Shown here: positions 30,398-38,433 of the stretch, in pieces
How positions within the stretch are numbered: the stretch's first letter is position 1
Layout: every line of letters starts with the position of its first letter
Source of the DNA: Coriobacteriia bacterium
GTDB taxonomy: Bacteria; Actinomycetota; Coriobacteriia; Anaerosomatales; PALSA-660
Direction: 5' to 3'
NCBI GenBank assembly: GCA_023252055.1
Contig: JAHEXP010000010.1
Coordinates: forward strand, 1-39,607
Length of the DNA: 39,607 nt
Translations under genes and position numbers: made by a program
The notes under the pieces: generated by a model
Told to the model about the DNA's origin: nothing
Database searches by the model: none
The model's input: only the letters and a program-made list of their open reading frames with translations

Positions 30398-31605
30398 GAG
30401 GACCTGCCGTACAAGGAGGCGACGCCGCGAACGATGTCGCGGGATATCCGGTCGGTCCACGCGGGGTTCGCGAAGGCGGCTCGGTCGGCCTTGACGAGCG
30501 TCGAGCCCAGCCGGATTCGGACACCTGCTATGCCGGCGCCGGTCAACACCGAGTCGGCCGGCGCGGTCAGCGTGGAGATGGATGCGAAGTCAGCGCGCAA
30601 AGAGGCGAACACCGCGTCGCCGAGAGGCCCTGAGGCCGTCACGATCGCCGGGGACACGCCGGCCACCGGCATCGTCAGGACCTGCAGCCCTTCGATGCCC
30701 GTATCGGACACGGAGAGGCCGACGAAGACGGTGGCGCTCGTCTCCTTCGATCGCGCAAGGCGCGCCGCCGCGTCCGGAACATCCACTTGCCCGGATGTGT
30801 CCCGGGTGAGGGTGACCGTCGCTCCGGCCATGCGGAGCATGTCGGCGACCTGAGTGGCGACATCGAAAGTGACGTCTCGGCCGTTGGAGGAGGTGGGCGG
30901 GACCGGGTCGATGACGAACGAAGTATGCGAAAGGTCGGACGACGTGGCAGGGCCCTGGGCCGCGGCGATCGTAAGACGCACCACGTCTCCCCGTGCCACG
31001 GTGGCGCCGGCACCGGGCAGAGAACCGAGAACGGTGCCGGTGGCCTGGGTCGATGCAGCGGTGGTGAACTGGACCTCGAGGCCCTTCGCCCGCAGAGCGG
31101 CACGCGCCGCATCGAGCGTCTGTCCCACCACATCAGGAAGCGCGAACGACTCAGACCCGGCCGAGATCAAGACGGTGATGCTGGACCCCGGGGATACCAC
31201 GACACCTGCCGACGGCGTCTGGCTGGCCACCGAACCCTTGGCGACGTCCGGCGACAGCTGGGTGCCCTTGACGACGAGATCGAGACCGAGTGCGGTTGCG
31301 CGCCTCTCGGCGGCGGCTCTGGTGGCCCCGACGAGAGAGGGAACGCTCACAGACGGCCCCGAGGCAAAGACGAGCCAACCGGCGAGTCCGAGAAGCGCGA
31401 CAGCGAGGATCGAGCCCGCGATGATCATCGTCCGACGCGACGGCAGTCGACCCGCGAACGAAGGGAGCGTCAGCGAACGGCCGCGCTTCGCGCGTCGTGG
31501 CGTGTCGCTCCCTGTCTGTGTCTGGACGTCAGGGCGTCGCTCCGCGCCCGACGCCGCGTGTCTGCGGCCGCCGGCGCCGTGACGCCGCGTCGATGGGGTC
31601 ATCAT
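30394..31605 (-). CDS. Membrane PASTA protein with degenerate amidase_3-like domain
   Basis: A 403-residue protein: basic cytoplasmic N-terminus (1-59), one transmembrane helix (about 60-81), two PASTA domains (about 84-149 and 153-215) and a C-terminal region (228-400) that follows the N-acetylmuramoyl-L-alanine amidase (amidase_3) pattern: SFVIDP, then VADMLRMAGATVTLTRDT, then an ending like NPAWTDRISRDIVRGVASLYG. The expected zinc and catalytic positions are replaced: DPGHGG is DPVPPT, the SIHAN segment is VGLSVS, and the VE of the last strand is RIRL. It probably binds peptidoglycan without cutting it. ATG at 31605 lies 6 bases after a TATACT box, so the mRNA may be leaderless; the purine run AAGGAGG is too far (over 15 bases). 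Confidence 0.8.
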   Translation of the reverse strand: MMTPSTRRHGAGGRRHAASGAERRPDVQTQTGSDTPRRAKRGRSLTLPSFAGRLPSRRTMIIAGSILAVALLGLAGWLVFASGPSVSVPSLVGATRAAAERRATALGLDLVVKGTQLSPDVAKGSVASQTPSAGVVVSPGSSITVLISAGSESFALPDVVGQTLDAARAALRAKGLEVQFTTAASTQATGTVLGSLPGAGATVARGDVVRLTIAAAQGPATSSDLSHTSFVIDPVPPTSSNGRDVTFDVATQVADMLRMAGATVTLTRDTSGQVDVPDAAARLARSKETSATVFVGLSVSDTGIEGLQVLTMPVAGVSPAIVTASGPLGDAVFASLRADFASISTLTAPADSVLTGAGIAGVRIRLGSTLVKADRAAFANPAWTDRISRDIVRGVASLYGRSS

Positions 31606-31611
31606 GGCGCC

Positions 31612-31617
31612 AGTATA
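31612..31617 (-). promoter_or_regulatory. -10 box for a leaderless PASTA-M23 transcript
   Basis: TATACT ends 6 bases before the first ATG of the PASTA gene, placing the predicted transcription start at or next to the start codon. This geometry is typical of leaderless genes in actinobacteria. No convincing -35 is visible. Confidence 0.5.
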
Positions 31618-31628
31618 CCAACCCCTCC

Positions 31629-31658
31629 TTGCCCCTGCCCCACCCGGCGGCGTATCAT
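31629..31658 (+). promoter_or_regulatory. Candidate promoter for the fmdB-like gene
   Basis: TTGCCC (31629-31634) and TATCAT (31653-31658) are 18 bases apart on the plus strand, about 55 bases before the start codon. It shares the 108-base divergent region with the PASTA-gene -10. Confidence 0.4.
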
Positions 31659-31713
31659 GCCGCGCGTCCGGCGTGGTGCCGGCGCATCCCAATTCCGAGA
31701 TGAAGGCGAGCCC

Positions 31714-31998
31714 ATGCCCGCATACGACTTCCGCTGCACCGCCTGCGCCAACGTGTGCGAGGTCACCCGTCCGTCGAGCGACGACTCCCCCGTCCCCTGC
31801 CCCGTGTGCGGCGCGGCGACGAAGCAAGTGTTCCATCCTGTGGGAGTCCACTTCAAGGGCAGCGGGTTCCACAACACGGACTACAAGCGGGGCGGTGGAT
31901 CGCACGATCCGGCGCCGGCGAGTGACCCCGCACCCGCGGCGCCGGCCTGTCCGGCTGCGGACGGCGGCGGTTGCGCAGGATGCCCCGCGGCCGAATAG
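31714..31998 (+). CDS. FmdB-family zinc-ribbon protein
   Basis: A 94-residue protein beginning MPAYDFRCTACANVCEV, the classic FmdB start, with a zinc ribbon from Cys8/Cys11 and Cys29/Cys32. VHFKGSGFHNTDYK follows, as in the family. The tail is Pro/Ala/Gly-rich with three further cysteines (79, 87, 90). FmdB proteins are thought to be regulatory; their target is unknown. ATG at 31714 has AAGG about 9 bases upstream. It is alone on the plus strand between a divergent promoter region and a strong hairpin. The frame is open far upstream, but that part is antisense to the PASTA gene. Confidence 0.9.
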   Translation: MPAYDFRCTACANVCEVTRPSSDDSPVPCPVCGAATKQVFHPVGVHFKGSGFHNTDYKRGGGSHDPAPASDPAPAAPACPAADGGGCAGCPAAE

Positions 31999-32025
31999 GG
32001 CCCGCCACGATCGGCGAAGCGCAGA

Positions 32026-32055
32026 AGAAGGGCGACCCGACTGGGTCGCCCTTCT
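32026..32055. terminator. Bidirectional hairpin terminator between fmdB-like gene and glpX
   Basis: A perfect 13-bp stem (arm AGAAGGGCGACCC) closes on the loop GACT and is followed on the plus strand by CTTTG. It lies 28 bases after the fmdB-like stop and 35 bases beyond the glpX stop, the right place to end both convergent transcripts. This is the strongest terminator in the window. Confidence 0.75.
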
Positions 32056-32089
32056 CTTTGTGCCGTGATGAGGGCGCCGTCGGTCGGCG

Positions 32090-33055
32090 CTAGTCCATCC
32101 GCACCCAGAACTTCTCGGTGCCGGTCCGGTAGATGGTGTCGATGAAGCGAACGGTCTTGCTCTTGGCATCCATGGCTACGGAGTTGGTCCGCGCGCCGCC
32201 GCCGAAGTACTTCACACCCCGCAGCATCTCGCCGTCGGTGACGCCGGTGGCGATGAAGGCCGCCTCGTCCGTCTGCACGAGGGTGTCCATGGTGAGCACC
32301 GAGTCGATCCCCGGAGTGCCCATCTCGACCGCGCGCGCCTTCTCCTCCGGGCTTCTCCACTCGAACCTGCCCATGAAGCAGCCGCCGATGCACTTCATCG
32401 CCGCACAGGCGAGAACGCCTTCCGGCGCAGCGCCGGTGCCCAGATAGAGGTGGATGCCCGTTCCCTCGATGGCGGTGGCGACAGCGCCGAAGACGTCGCC
32501 GTCAGTGATGAGGCGGATGCGGGCCCCCGCGGCCCGGACCTCACGGATGAGCTCGATGTGCCTGTCGCGCTGAAGGATGCACACGACCAGGTCCTCGACG
32601 GGGCGCTTGAGCGCGGCCGCGACGTTGCGGATGTTCTCGGTCGCCGAAGCATCCACGTGGACGGCGTCGTAGGCGTCGGGGCCGACGGCCACCTTCTTCA
32701 TGTAGGTGTCGGGAGCGTGCAGGAGGGAACCCTGGGGTCCGAACGCGAGGACCGCCAGTGAGTTCGACTGTCCGTCGGCGGTGAGGTTCGTGCCCTCGAG
32801 CGGGTCGACGGCGATGTCGATGGGTTCGCCGCCGGCACCGACCTTCTCGCCGATGAAGAGCATCGGGGCCTCGTCGCGCTCCCCTTCACCGATCACGACG
32901 GTGCCGTCGATCTCGACGCAGTTGAACGCCTCGCGCATACCTTCGACAGCGGCGTCGTCGGCTGCGTGCTTGTCGCCCTTGCCCATCCAGCGGCCGGCGG
33001 CGAGTGCCGCAGCTTCGGTGACTTCGAGCATCTCCACGATCCGGGTGCTGCGCAT
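32090..33055 (-). CDS. glpX: Class II fructose-1,6-bisphosphatase
   Basis: Hydrolyses fructose-1,6-bisphosphate in gluconeogenesis. The 321 residues include VTEAAALAAGRWMGKGDK near the start, GEGERDEAPML (56-66), the metal site VDPLEGTN (83-90) and LITDGDVFGA, all GlpX hallmarks. ATG at 33055 gives the usual N-terminus; the frame is open further upstream but into a region with no homology pattern. The GAGGGG upstream is about 13 bases away, so initiation may be weak. The gap to rsmB is 58 bases without a clear promoter. Confidence 0.95.
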   Translation of the reverse strand: MRSTRIVEMLEVTEAAALAAGRWMGKGDKHAADDAAVEGMREAFNCVEIDGTVVIGEGERDEAPMLFIGEKVGAGGEPIDIAVDPLEGTNLTADGQSNSLAVLAFGPQGSLLHAPDTYMKKVAVGPDAYDAVHVDASATENIRNVAAALKRPVEDLVVCILQRDRHIELIREVRAAGARIRLITDGDVFGAVATAIEGTGIHLYLGTGAAPEGVLACAAMKCIGGCFMGRFEWRSPEEKARAVEMGTPGIDSVLTMDTLVQTDEAAFIATGVTDGEMLRGVKYFGGGARTNSVAMDAKSKTVRFIDTIYRTGTEKFWVRMD

Positions 33056-33113
33056 GGTGATCGTCGTCCCCTCGTCCTCGCCGAACCTGACGGCCGGCGT
33101 CCCGTCCTGCTGC

Positions 33114-34472
33114 CTACTTGACCCGCTCAAGAACCGCCACGAAATGCCCGTCAGGCCCGCCTGATGCGGGAACCGACTGGAACCATCCCTCGGCGGTGAT
33201 GTCCCCTGCCCACGCTTCGCCTACGATCGGAGCGATGTCGACCGTTGCGAACCCCCCGTCGGCCCCGCTCAGGAACGCGTTCACCACGTCCTGATTCTCA
33301 CGGCGCCCGATGGTGCACGTAGAGTAGACCACCCGTCCTCCGACCCTGACAAGGCGGGCGGTCTCGGCAAGCATGTTCGATTGGAGCACGGCGAGACGCT
33401 CGATGTCCTCCGGCGTGACCCGCCAGCGTTTCTCGGGCCGCCGGCGAAGAGAGCCGAGTCCGCTGCACGGCGCGTCGAGCAGCGCCGCGTCGGCGCTGCC
33501 GAGCTGCGGGATCCCCGCCACGTCGTCGAGAGTGGTGGCGTCACCGACGATGGCCCGCACCTGTGGAACGTTCAGGTCGTGCATTCGGCGCGTCAGAACC
33601 TGCGTCTTGAACTCGTGCAGATCGAGTGCGAAGAGCTCGCACGGCTCACCGGCATCGATACACGCGGCTTGGATCTGAGCGGTCTTCGTCCCACGGCCGG
33701 CGGCGACGTCGACGACCACGCCGCCGGGAACGGCGGCGCCAAGGGGCGCGACCTGTGCGGCTGCGTCGGTGACGAGCGCGAGCCCCCGAGCCACGGCGGC
33801 TCCACGGACCGCGGCCTGAGCGTCGCCTGCCACGATGCAACGGGGCAACCACGCAGACGTCGGTGCGGCACCATCTTCAGTCAGGGCGTCCAGCGCCTCG
33901 ATGACGGTACCGGCGAACGGGTTGGCCCACAGGAACAGCGGCGCCGGCTCGAGGTCGGCATAAAGCGCCGCGGTCGCACGTTCGCGGCCGAGCTCCTCGA
34001 CCCAGCGCTGCACGAGCCAGAGGGGATGACCGGTAGCGCGGGCCAATGCCGCGTCATCAGTCGCGGGATCGCCCCAGGGGAACGTGTCCGCCTCGGCGGC
34101 GATGCGGCGCAGGATGGCGTTGCCGAGTCCGGAAGCGGCGGCACGCACCGATCGGACCGCATCGACGCCCTCGTGCACCGCAGCGCGGGCGGGCGTCCGC
34201 ATGAACAGGAGTTCGTAGGCGGCAAGCCGGAGTGCGTCGCGCACGCCGTCCTCGAGCGAGGCGGGACGGTCGCAGAAACGGTCGATCGCCTCGTCGAGCG
34301 TCCCGAGGGTCTGTAGGGCACCGTAGGCCAGCCGGGTGGCGAGCGCGGTGTCGCGACCGTCGAGGCCGCTGGCACGCAGGACCGCGTCGAGGGTCTCGGG
34401 GCCGAAAGCGGAACGCTCCCGCACGCGCTTGAGCACCGCGAGTGCCGCTTTACGCGCCGGTGCGACGCTCAT
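33114..34472 (-). CDS. rsmB: 16S rRNA (cytosine967-C5)-methyltransferase RsmB
   Basis: SAM-dependent m5C methyltransferase. The 452 residues have an N-terminal NusB-like RNA-binding domain (about 5-135) and a C-terminal methyltransferase domain with VVVDVAAGRGTKTAQIQ, LLDAPCSGLG (Cys336) and the nucleophile in VVYSTCTIGRRENQ (Cys386). ATG at 34472 overlaps the fmt stop as ATGA, the common fmt-rsmB coupling. Confidence 0.96.
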   Translation of the reverse strand: MSVAPARKAALAVLKRVRERSAFGPETLDAVLRASGLDGRDTALATRLAYGALQTLGTLDEAIDRFCDRPASLEDGVRDALRLAAYELLFMRTPARAAVHEGVDAVRSVRAAASGLGNAILRRIAAEADTFPWGDPATDDAALARATGHPLWLVQRWVEELGRERATAALYADLEPAPLFLWANPFAGTVIEALDALTEDGAAPTSAWLPRCIVAGDAQAAVRGAAVARGLALVTDAAAQVAPLGAAVPGGVVVDVAAGRGTKTAQIQAACIDAGEPCELFALDLHEFKTQVLTRRMHDLNVPQVRAIVGDATTLDDVAGIPQLGSADAALLDAPCSGLGSLRRRPEKRWRVTPEDIERLAVLQSNMLAETARLVRVGGRVVYSTCTIGRRENQDVVNAFLSGADGGFATVDIAPIVGEAWAGDITAEGWFQSVPASGGPDGHFVAVLERVK

Positions 34473-35401
34473 CGTGCCTCCCAATCGCAGGTGCCGGTCA
34501 GGCGTGCGCCCCTGATGAACGCATCGGCGCTCATCGCGCTGCGACCCTCGGGTACCAGCGACAGGACTCGCACGGCGCCGTCGGCACAACCCAGGTCAAG
34601 GTGTCGGGAACACAGGGCGTCCCCGGCATCGAGCCCCAGGGCGGTCGCGGAGTCCAGAACGCGCTCGGCGCGAAGTATCGTGAGGTTCTTCCCAGCCGCG
34701 CGCATCCGACACGGAGCGCTCGCTCCGGAAGCGCGGACCCGGGCAAGGAAGTCGGCCACCGTCAGGTCCGGCCCCACCGCGACGTCCTCTGCGCGCACCT
34801 TTGCGGCGTACGTTGCAGCGGCGTCATCCTGGGCGTGCCAGGTCAGTCCGCCGACGGCGAGCGGGGCGAGCAGCTCGCCGACGAGGCACGCACCCGCCAC
34901 GGAGAGGTCGTGCTCGAGCTGCGCTGCGTCCTTGTCCCCGATCGAAACGGTCTGCTGTGCGCACCACGGGCCGGTGTCGAGGCCCTCTTCCATTCGCATG
35001 ATCGAAACGCCGGTCTCGGCGTCGCCCGCGAGGATCGCGCGCTGCACCGGTGCGGCTCCACGCCAACGCGGCAACAGGGACGCGTGGACGTTGATACAGC
35101 CGAAGCGCGGTACGTCGAGGACGGCGCGCGGAAGGATCGCTCCGAAAGCGGCAACGACCACCACGTCGGGAGCGTCTGCCGCCAGCAACGCGACCTCGGC
35201 AGGATCGGAGAAGCGCTCCGGCTGCCGCACGACGAGTCCGGCGGCGAGCGCAGCAGCCTTGACGGGCGTCGGTCCAACCTTGCGGCCGCGGCCAGAAGGC
35301 CGGTCCGGCCTGCTATAGACCGCTACGACGTCGTGGGTTGCGCGCAGGGACGCGAGGATGGGAACGGCGAAGTCGGGGGTGCCCATGAATACGACGCGCA
35401 A
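34469..35401 (-). CDS. fmt: Methionyl-tRNA formyltransferase
   Basis: Formylates initiator Met-tRNA for translation start. The 310 residues begin MRVVFMGTPDFAVP, have SRPDRPSGRGRK, the catalytic Asn104 and His106 in CINVHASLLPRWRGAAP, and Asp142 in EGLDTGP. The start codon is TTG (35401), supported by GAGGGGAG 7 bases upstream and by the conserved N-terminus; an internal ATG at residue 6 would cut into the fold. It follows def by 29 bases and overlaps rsmB. Confidence 0.96.
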   Translation of the reverse strand: MRVVFMGTPDFAVPILASLRATHDVVAVYSRPDRPSGRGRKVGPTPVKAAALAAGLVVRQPERFSDPAEVALLAADAPDVVVVAAFGAILPRAVLDVPRFGCINVHASLLPRWRGAAPVQRAILAGDAETGVSIMRMEEGLDTGPWCAQQTVSIGDKDAAQLEHDLSVAGACLVGELLAPLAVGGLTWHAQDDAAATYAAKVRAEDVAVGPDLTVADFLARVRASGASAPCRMRAAGKNLTILRAERVLDSATALGLDAGDALCSRHLDLGCADGAVRVLSLVPEGRSAMSADAFIRGARLTGTCDWEAR

Positions 35402-35430
35402 CGCAGGGCTCCCCTCTGTCTCTTGGGCGC

Positions 35431-35919
35431 TCAGCGGGACTCGCCGAGCTCGCGGTAACGGCGCATCGCCGCGCGGCGCTCCGCTGGTTCTGCGCGGTCG
35501 ATGATCAGGACGCCGTCGAGGTGGTCGGTCTCGTGCTGCAGGACACGAGCGACGAAGCCCTCGGCCTCCAGCCGAAGCGGCTCGCCCTTGAGGTCGAGCG
35601 CCTCACACACGCACGAATAGGCGCGCTCGACGGGGACCGTGATGCCCGGAAGCGACAAGCAGCCCTCGTCCTCCACTTCCGTCTCGGCGGAGCGGTCGAC
35701 GATGACGGGGTTGCACAGCGCGACGACGCCGTCATCGACATCGAACACGATGACGCGTTTCTGAACGCCGACCTGTGTCGCGGCGAGCCCCACGCCGGGC
35801 GCTTCGTGCATCGCGTGCGCCATCGCCTTAACAAGGCGCGGCAGCTCGCTGTCGCACGAGGGATCCACATCGAGTGCGGTCTGCTTCAGGGCGGGGTTGG
35901 GGTGTTCCAGGATGTCCAT
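35431..35919 (-). CDS. def: Peptide deformylase
   Basis: Metalloenzyme removing the formyl group from new proteins. The 162 residues contain the three family motifs: GVGLAATQVG (42-51), EGCLSLP with Cys87, and QHETDHLDG with His129, Glu130 and His133. ATG at 35919 has AGGA 7 bases upstream. It leads the def-fmt-rsmB-glpX group; a 96-base gap to priA contains a promoter candidate. Confidence 0.97.
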   Translation of the reverse strand: MDILEHPNPALKQTALDVDPSCDSELPRLVKAMAHAMHEAPGVGLAATQVGVQKRVIVFDVDDGVVALCNPVIVDRSAETEVEDEGCLSLPGITVPVERAYSCVCEALDLKGEPLRLEAEGFVARVLQHETDHLDGVLIIDRAEPAERRAAMRRYRELGESR

Positions 35920-35994
35920 GGCAATGTCCTACGCGTCGATGACGGACTCTACTTTCGAGGCTGGCGTGCCCGCGGATCTCGGTGGGTGGGCACG

Positions 35995-36000
35995 ATTCTA
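35995..36000 (-). promoter_or_regulatory. Candidate -10 element upstream of def
   Basis: TAGAAT on the minus strand (context TGCGGTAGAATCG), about 75 bases before def and just after the priA stop. No clear -35. It belongs to the recurring TAGnAT set. Confidence 0.38.
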
Positions 36001-36015
36001 CCGCACGAGACCGGC

Positions 36016-38418
36016 CTACATCAGGTCCAGCGGGTCGACGTCCGGGGCGACCGAGACGTCCCGCGACACCGTTGCCGAGCCGATGGCGCACGCCAGGAGC
36101 CGGGGCAGGTCCTCTCCCACCGGCGCCTTGAACAGCACGTGCCACCTGTACGCGCTCTTGACCTTCGCCAGCGGCGCCGGTGCGGGACCGAGCACCACGC
36201 ATCCGGCGGGCGCGGCGGCGCGGGCCGATTCGGCGATCGATGTGGCGGAAAGGCGTACCGCTTCGGCATCCGTCCCACTGAGCACGACCCGGGCAAGGCG
36301 GCCGAAGGGCGGGTAGCCGAGTTCCTTTCGAGCCGCGAGCTCCTGTCCGCGGAAGATCTCGGGGTCGTGAGCTGCCACTGCGAGGATCGCAGGGTGATCG
36401 GGCCAATACGTCTGGATGACTACCGAACCACCTGCCACTCCCCGGCCCGCCCGTCCCGAGACCTGCTCGAGCAGCTGATAGGTGCGCTCGCCCGCGCGGA
36501 AGTCCGGCATGTGCAGCGTCGTATCGGCGTTGACGACCCCCACCAGTTCGACCTCGGGATAGTCGAGACCCTTCGCGACCATCTGTGTACCGAGGAGCAC
36601 CCCACTCTCGAGTGCCTCGAACTCCGCGAGGCGGCGCTCGTGGCCGCCGGCTCCCGACGTGGTGTCGGCGTCCATCCGGACGATCGGCAGCTCCGGCGCC
36701 ACCGCCGCGAGCTCCGACTCGACGCGCTGCGTACCCGCCCCGAACTGGCGGAGGTACGGGCTGCCGCACACCGGACACGTGGCCGGCAGAGCCGCCGACT
36801 GGCCGCAGTGGTGGCAGACGAGGCGGTTTCCCACCTCGTGGTACGTGTAGGAGACCGAGCACTTTGTACAGCTCGGAACGTGTCCGCATTCGCGACACAA
36901 CACGAACGATGCGGACCCGCGCCGGTTCAGGAGCAGCACGGCCTTGGCGCCGCGTCCGGCCACATCGTGCAGCCCCTGCGTGAGTGCACGGGAGAACATC
37001 GAGCGGTGCCCTTCGCGGAACTCGGAGGCCATATCGACCACCGTGACCGGTGGCAGCGACCCCCCGCCGACCCGCTCCGGAAGTGCGACGCGGGTGTAGG
37101 CGCCGGACTGCGCGCGGGCGAGGCTCTCGAGTGACGGCGTGGCGCTTCCGAGCACGAGTACCGCACCGGTCGCTCCGCACAGCCGCTCACCCACTGCGCG
37201 CGCATGATAGCGCGGCGCCGATCCCTGCTTGTAGGACGCGTCATGCTCCTCGTCTATGACGACGAGCCGCAGGTTGGTCACGGGTGCGAAAAGAGCGGAG
37301 CGGGGGCCAACGACGACCTTCGCCTCCCCCGTCCGGACGCGGTCCCATTGGTCGTAACGCTCGCCCGTGGTGAGCCGGCTGTGGAGGACCGCGATCGACT
37401 CACCGAAGCGCGAGCGGAAGCGCCCGACCGTCTGAGGCGTGAGCGAGATCTCCGGGACGAGAACGATCGCCGACCCTCCGGCGCCCACCACGTCCTCGAT
37501 CGCCCGAAGGTAGACCTCCGTCTTCCCCGAACCGGTGACGCCCTCGAGCAGGACGGTGGACCCCGCCGTCGCCGACGAGATGGCGGCAAGCGAGGCCGAC
37601 TGACCCTGGCTCAGCCGCTCGTGGCGCGGCGCGGAGCGCGCGGGCGGCAACTGGCCGCGCATGCGACGACGCGCCTCGAACTTGACCGCGCCCGCTGCCG
37701 CGAGTGCACGCAGCGCCGAGTCGACGGGCCCGAGTTCGGCCGTGAGCTCCGCGACGCGCACGGGTCCCAGTGCCAGGGAGTCGAGAACCGCGCGCTGCAT
37801 GGTTGCGCGCCGCTGTGGGACGAATGAGCAGTCCGGGACCCGCTCCGCCCAGCGGTCGTCGACCGCGCCCGCCACGGCGGGCTTCAGGCGCCAGGTCCGT
37901 CCGAGCTCGCCGGAGCGAGCGAGGGCGGCCGCGGTGCCCGGGAAGCGTTCGTCGAGCGCGCGCAGCTTCGGGGACGCGATCCCGCCCACGCCGGCGGACG
38001 AGACGGCGTCCCAGACCGCTGCACGGACCGACCCGGCCGGACGGTCTCCCGCCAACGTGTACACGGCGATGGCAGACGGTGAACCACCGGGCGGTAGAAA
38101 CAGGTGCAGCGCATCGGCGAGAGGACAGACGTACTCCCGCGATATCCAGCGGGCGAGCTCGGGTGCGTAGCCCTGAAACACGGAATCTCCCAGGACCGAT
38201 TCGATCGACCGGAGTTCGCCCTCGTAGTCGGTGTCTCTCGACAGACCGACGACGTAGCCGACCACGCGCTGTGTGCCGAACGGGACGAGCACCGCCGCAC
38301 CGGTGACCACGGTCTCCTGCAACGCCTCCGGGACGGCGTAGTCGAACGGCTCGCTGAGAGCGCGCGTCGGCACGTCGACGACGACGCGAGCCACCTTCAT
38401 GTGAGCGATTGTTTCCAT
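36016..38418 (-). CDS. priA: Primosomal protein N' (replication restart helicase PriA)
   Basis: Recognises stalled forks and reloads the replisome. The 800 residues contain an N-terminal DNA-binding part (ARVVVDVPTRALSEPFDYAVP), Walker A LLEGVTGSGKTEVYLR (290-305), DEEHDASYKQG (389-399), an eight-cysteine zinc region (CRECGHVPSC, CTKC-like, CHHCG, CPVCG; about 500-550) and the GTQMVAKGLDYP and SGRAGRG motifs. Helicase motifs are intact, unlike mycobacterial PriA. ATG at 38418 (ETIAHMKVARVVV) sits 7 bases after a TATGCT box; ATG at 38400 is the alternative. Neither has a clear ribosome-binding site. Confidence 0.96.
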   Translation of the reverse strand: METIAHMKVARVVVDVPTRALSEPFDYAVPEALQETVVTGAAVLVPFGTQRVVGYVVGLSRDTDYEGELRSIESVLGDSVFQGYAPELARWISREYVCPLADALHLFLPPGGSPSAIAVYTLAGDRPAGSVRAAVWDAVSSAGVGGIASPKLRALDERFPGTAAALARSGELGRTWRLKPAVAGAVDDRWAERVPDCSFVPQRRATMQRAVLDSLALGPVRVAELTAELGPVDSALRALAAAGAVKFEARRRMRGQLPPARSAPRHERLSQGQSASLAAISSATAGSTVLLEGVTGSGKTEVYLRAIEDVVGAGGSAIVLVPEISLTPQTVGRFRSRFGESIAVLHSRLTTGERYDQWDRVRTGEAKVVVGPRSALFAPVTNLRLVVIDEEHDASYKQGSAPRYHARAVGERLCGATGAVLVLGSATPSLESLARAQSGAYTRVALPERVGGGSLPPVTVVDMASEFREGHRSMFSRALTQGLHDVAGRGAKAVLLLNRRGSASFVLCRECGHVPSCTKCSVSYTYHEVGNRLVCHHCGQSAALPATCPVCGSPYLRQFGAGTQRVESELAAVAPELPIVRMDADTTSGAGGHERRLAEFEALESGVLLGTQMVAKGLDYPEVELVGVVNADTTLHMPDFRAGERTYQLLEQVSGRAGRGVAGGSVVIQTYWPDHPAILAVAAHDPEIFRGQELAARKELGYPPFGRLARVVLSGTDAEAVRLSATSIAESARAAAPAGCVVLGPAPAPLAKVKSAYRWHVLFKAPVGEDLPRLLACAIGSATVSRDVSVAPDVDPLDLM

Positions 38419-38425
38419 GTGACGC

Positions 38426-38431
38426 AGCATA
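38426..38431 (-). promoter_or_regulatory. Candidate -10 box for a leaderless priA transcript
   Basis: TATGCT ends 7 bases before the ATG at 38418, and no ribosome-binding site is present. The box lies just after the metK hairpin. The match to consensus is moderate and no -35 is seen. Confidence 0.35.
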
Positions 38432-38433
38432 GC

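Noticed and set aside
30787-31713. A long N-terminal extension of the fmdB-like frame
   Set aside because: The extension is antisense to the PASTA gene and compositionally a shadow. The family N-terminus MPAYDF and a ribosome-binding site are at 31714.
31606-32169. A 188-codon N-terminal extension of the PASTA protein
   Set aside because: It runs opposite the fmdB-like gene and through its terminator, with no conserved content. The ATG at 31605 with its -10 box is a better start.
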